A stretch of DNA of 6,516 bases from an uncultured Cellvibrio sp. (lineage in GTDB: Bacteria; Pseudomonadota; Gammaproteobacteria; Pseudomonadales; Cellvibrionaceae): contig CAMLRJ010000205.1 in NCBI GenBank assembly GCA_946482345.1, positions 1-6,516 on the forward strand, given 5' to 3'. The translations under genes and the position numbers were made by a program. The notes under the pieces were generated by a model. The model had not been told where the DNA came from. It ran no database searches and was given only the letters and a program-made list of their open reading frames with translations. Shown in pieces: positions 6,221 to 6,516 of this stretch. Position 1 is the stretch's first letter. Each line of letters opens with the position of its first letter.

Positions 6221-6256
6221 TCTCAAAAATCGCAATTTTGGAAACTATAGTGTCCA
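6208..6256. promoter_or_regulatory. 49-bp dyad operator spanning -10 and start codon of the HipB-like gene
   Basis: TGGACACTATA (6208-6218) and TATAGTGTCCA (6246-6256) are perfect 11-bp arms with a 27-base spacer. Inside, CAAAA (6224-6228) and TTTTG (6236-6240) share exactly the same centre (6232), so symmetry extends across the whole element. The left arm contains most of the -10 and the right arm contains the GTG start at 6250. An autoregulated HipB-type repressor operator is the simplest explanation; mRNA hairpin control is possible. Confidence 0.65.
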
Positions 6257-6516
6257 CATCAGAATCACAAAACCGTAGTGCGGTGGTATTCCCCAAGAAC
6301 CAGAAGGTGTTGAGCCTGCTGGGTGAGAACATTAAGTTGGCCTGTAAACGGCGGGGTTATACCCAATCCCTTATATCCGAGCGAACCGGGCTTAGCCGGG
6401 TGACGATTCGCAAGATTGAGGCGGGCGACCCGAGTGTTTCTATTGGGCACTATGTCATGGTGCTCGGTGTGTTGGGCCTTGTTGATGATCTGGCGAAGGT
6501 GGCCAGTGATGATTTG
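6250..6516 (+). CDS. HipB-like XRE regulator (runs off right edge)
   Basis: The plus strand reads open from 6250 to the last base (89 codons). After a polar start (MSTSESQNRS) comes VLSLLGENIKLACKRRGYTQ, then a helix-turn-helix ISERTGLSRVTIRKIEAGDP (42-61) and SVSIGHYVMVLGVLGLVDDLAKVASDDL. This pattern, including the GDPSVSxGxY and VLGL..DL..VA.DD stretches, is characteristic of the XRE/HipB-type regulators encoded just before HipA kinases. I choose GTG at 6250 because GGA (6240-6242) is spaced 7 bases before it and the homologue-like core begins soon after. TTG 6238 and GTG 6283 are alternatives. Autoregulation through the 49-bp dyad is likely. HipA and the toxin-antitoxin function lie outside the window and are unverified. 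Confidence 0.8.
   Translation, partial: MSTSESQNRSAVVFPKNQKVLSLLGENIKLACKRRGYTQSLISERTGLSRVTIRKIEAGDPSVSIGHYVMVLGVLGLVDDLAKVASDDL

Noticed and set aside
6265..6450. 61-codon minus-strand frame
   Set aside because: It is antisense to the HipB-like helix-turn-helix gene, which has a Shine-Dalgarno, promoter and family pattern.
1..6516. CRISPR array, tRNA, rRNA, insertion sequence or integrase
   Set aside because: I saw no regularly spaced repeats, tRNA-like cloverleaf, transposase motif or tyrosine/serine recombinase in either strand.

Overview
The window looks like an accessory, defence-rich stretch of a gammaproteobacterial chromosome. The evidence is the AbiEi-type protein, the HipB-like regulator and a REP-like palindrome of the type common in that class. 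A Cellvibrio-like source would fit, but this is a guess. Base composition is patchy: AbiEi and the right-edge regulator are moderately G+C rich (35 of 60 bases from 841, 32 of 60 from 6301), while the central minus-strand genes are A+T rich (15 G/C of 60 from 4801). This suggests the centre was acquired separately.

Left part (1-1607). The 5' part of an AAA_14/DUF4143-type ATPase gene runs leftward off the window. A 301-base divergent intergenic region separates it from a rightward gene for an AbiEi-family type IV antitoxin/autorepressor. This region is full of dyads: a nested inverted/direct repeat set in front of the ATPase, a 14-bp inverted repeat in the middle, and two copies of one operator in front of AbiEi. 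The second of those copies covers the AbiEi start codon. The cognate AbiEii nucleotidyltransferase toxin is absent. The AbiEi stop is followed after 31 bases by the end of a convergent gene.

Central part (1639-6026, all minus strand). In transcription order it holds three genes: a 70-aa XRE regulator resembling restriction-modification controller proteins; a 1051-aa fusion of a phospholipase-D-type nuclease, an SF2 helicase and a DUF3427 region; and a roughly 290-aa protein with a CoiA-like Cys/His cluster that I cannot assign. The first two genes are 19 bases apart. The third follows a 130-base gap with its own palindrome and a possible -10 box. The layout fits a restriction-like defence module: a controller, an ATP-driven PLD nuclease and a putative nucleic-acid-binding accessory. 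No methyltransferase is visible in the window.

Right part (6027-6516). The controller promoter is followed by a REP-like hairpin that could act as a terminator on the minus strand. Beyond it, a partial rightward HipB-like XRE gene begins with a GTG codon lying inside a 49-bp dyad, whose left arm contains a perfect TATAAT. HipA would be expected beyond the right edge but cannot be seen.
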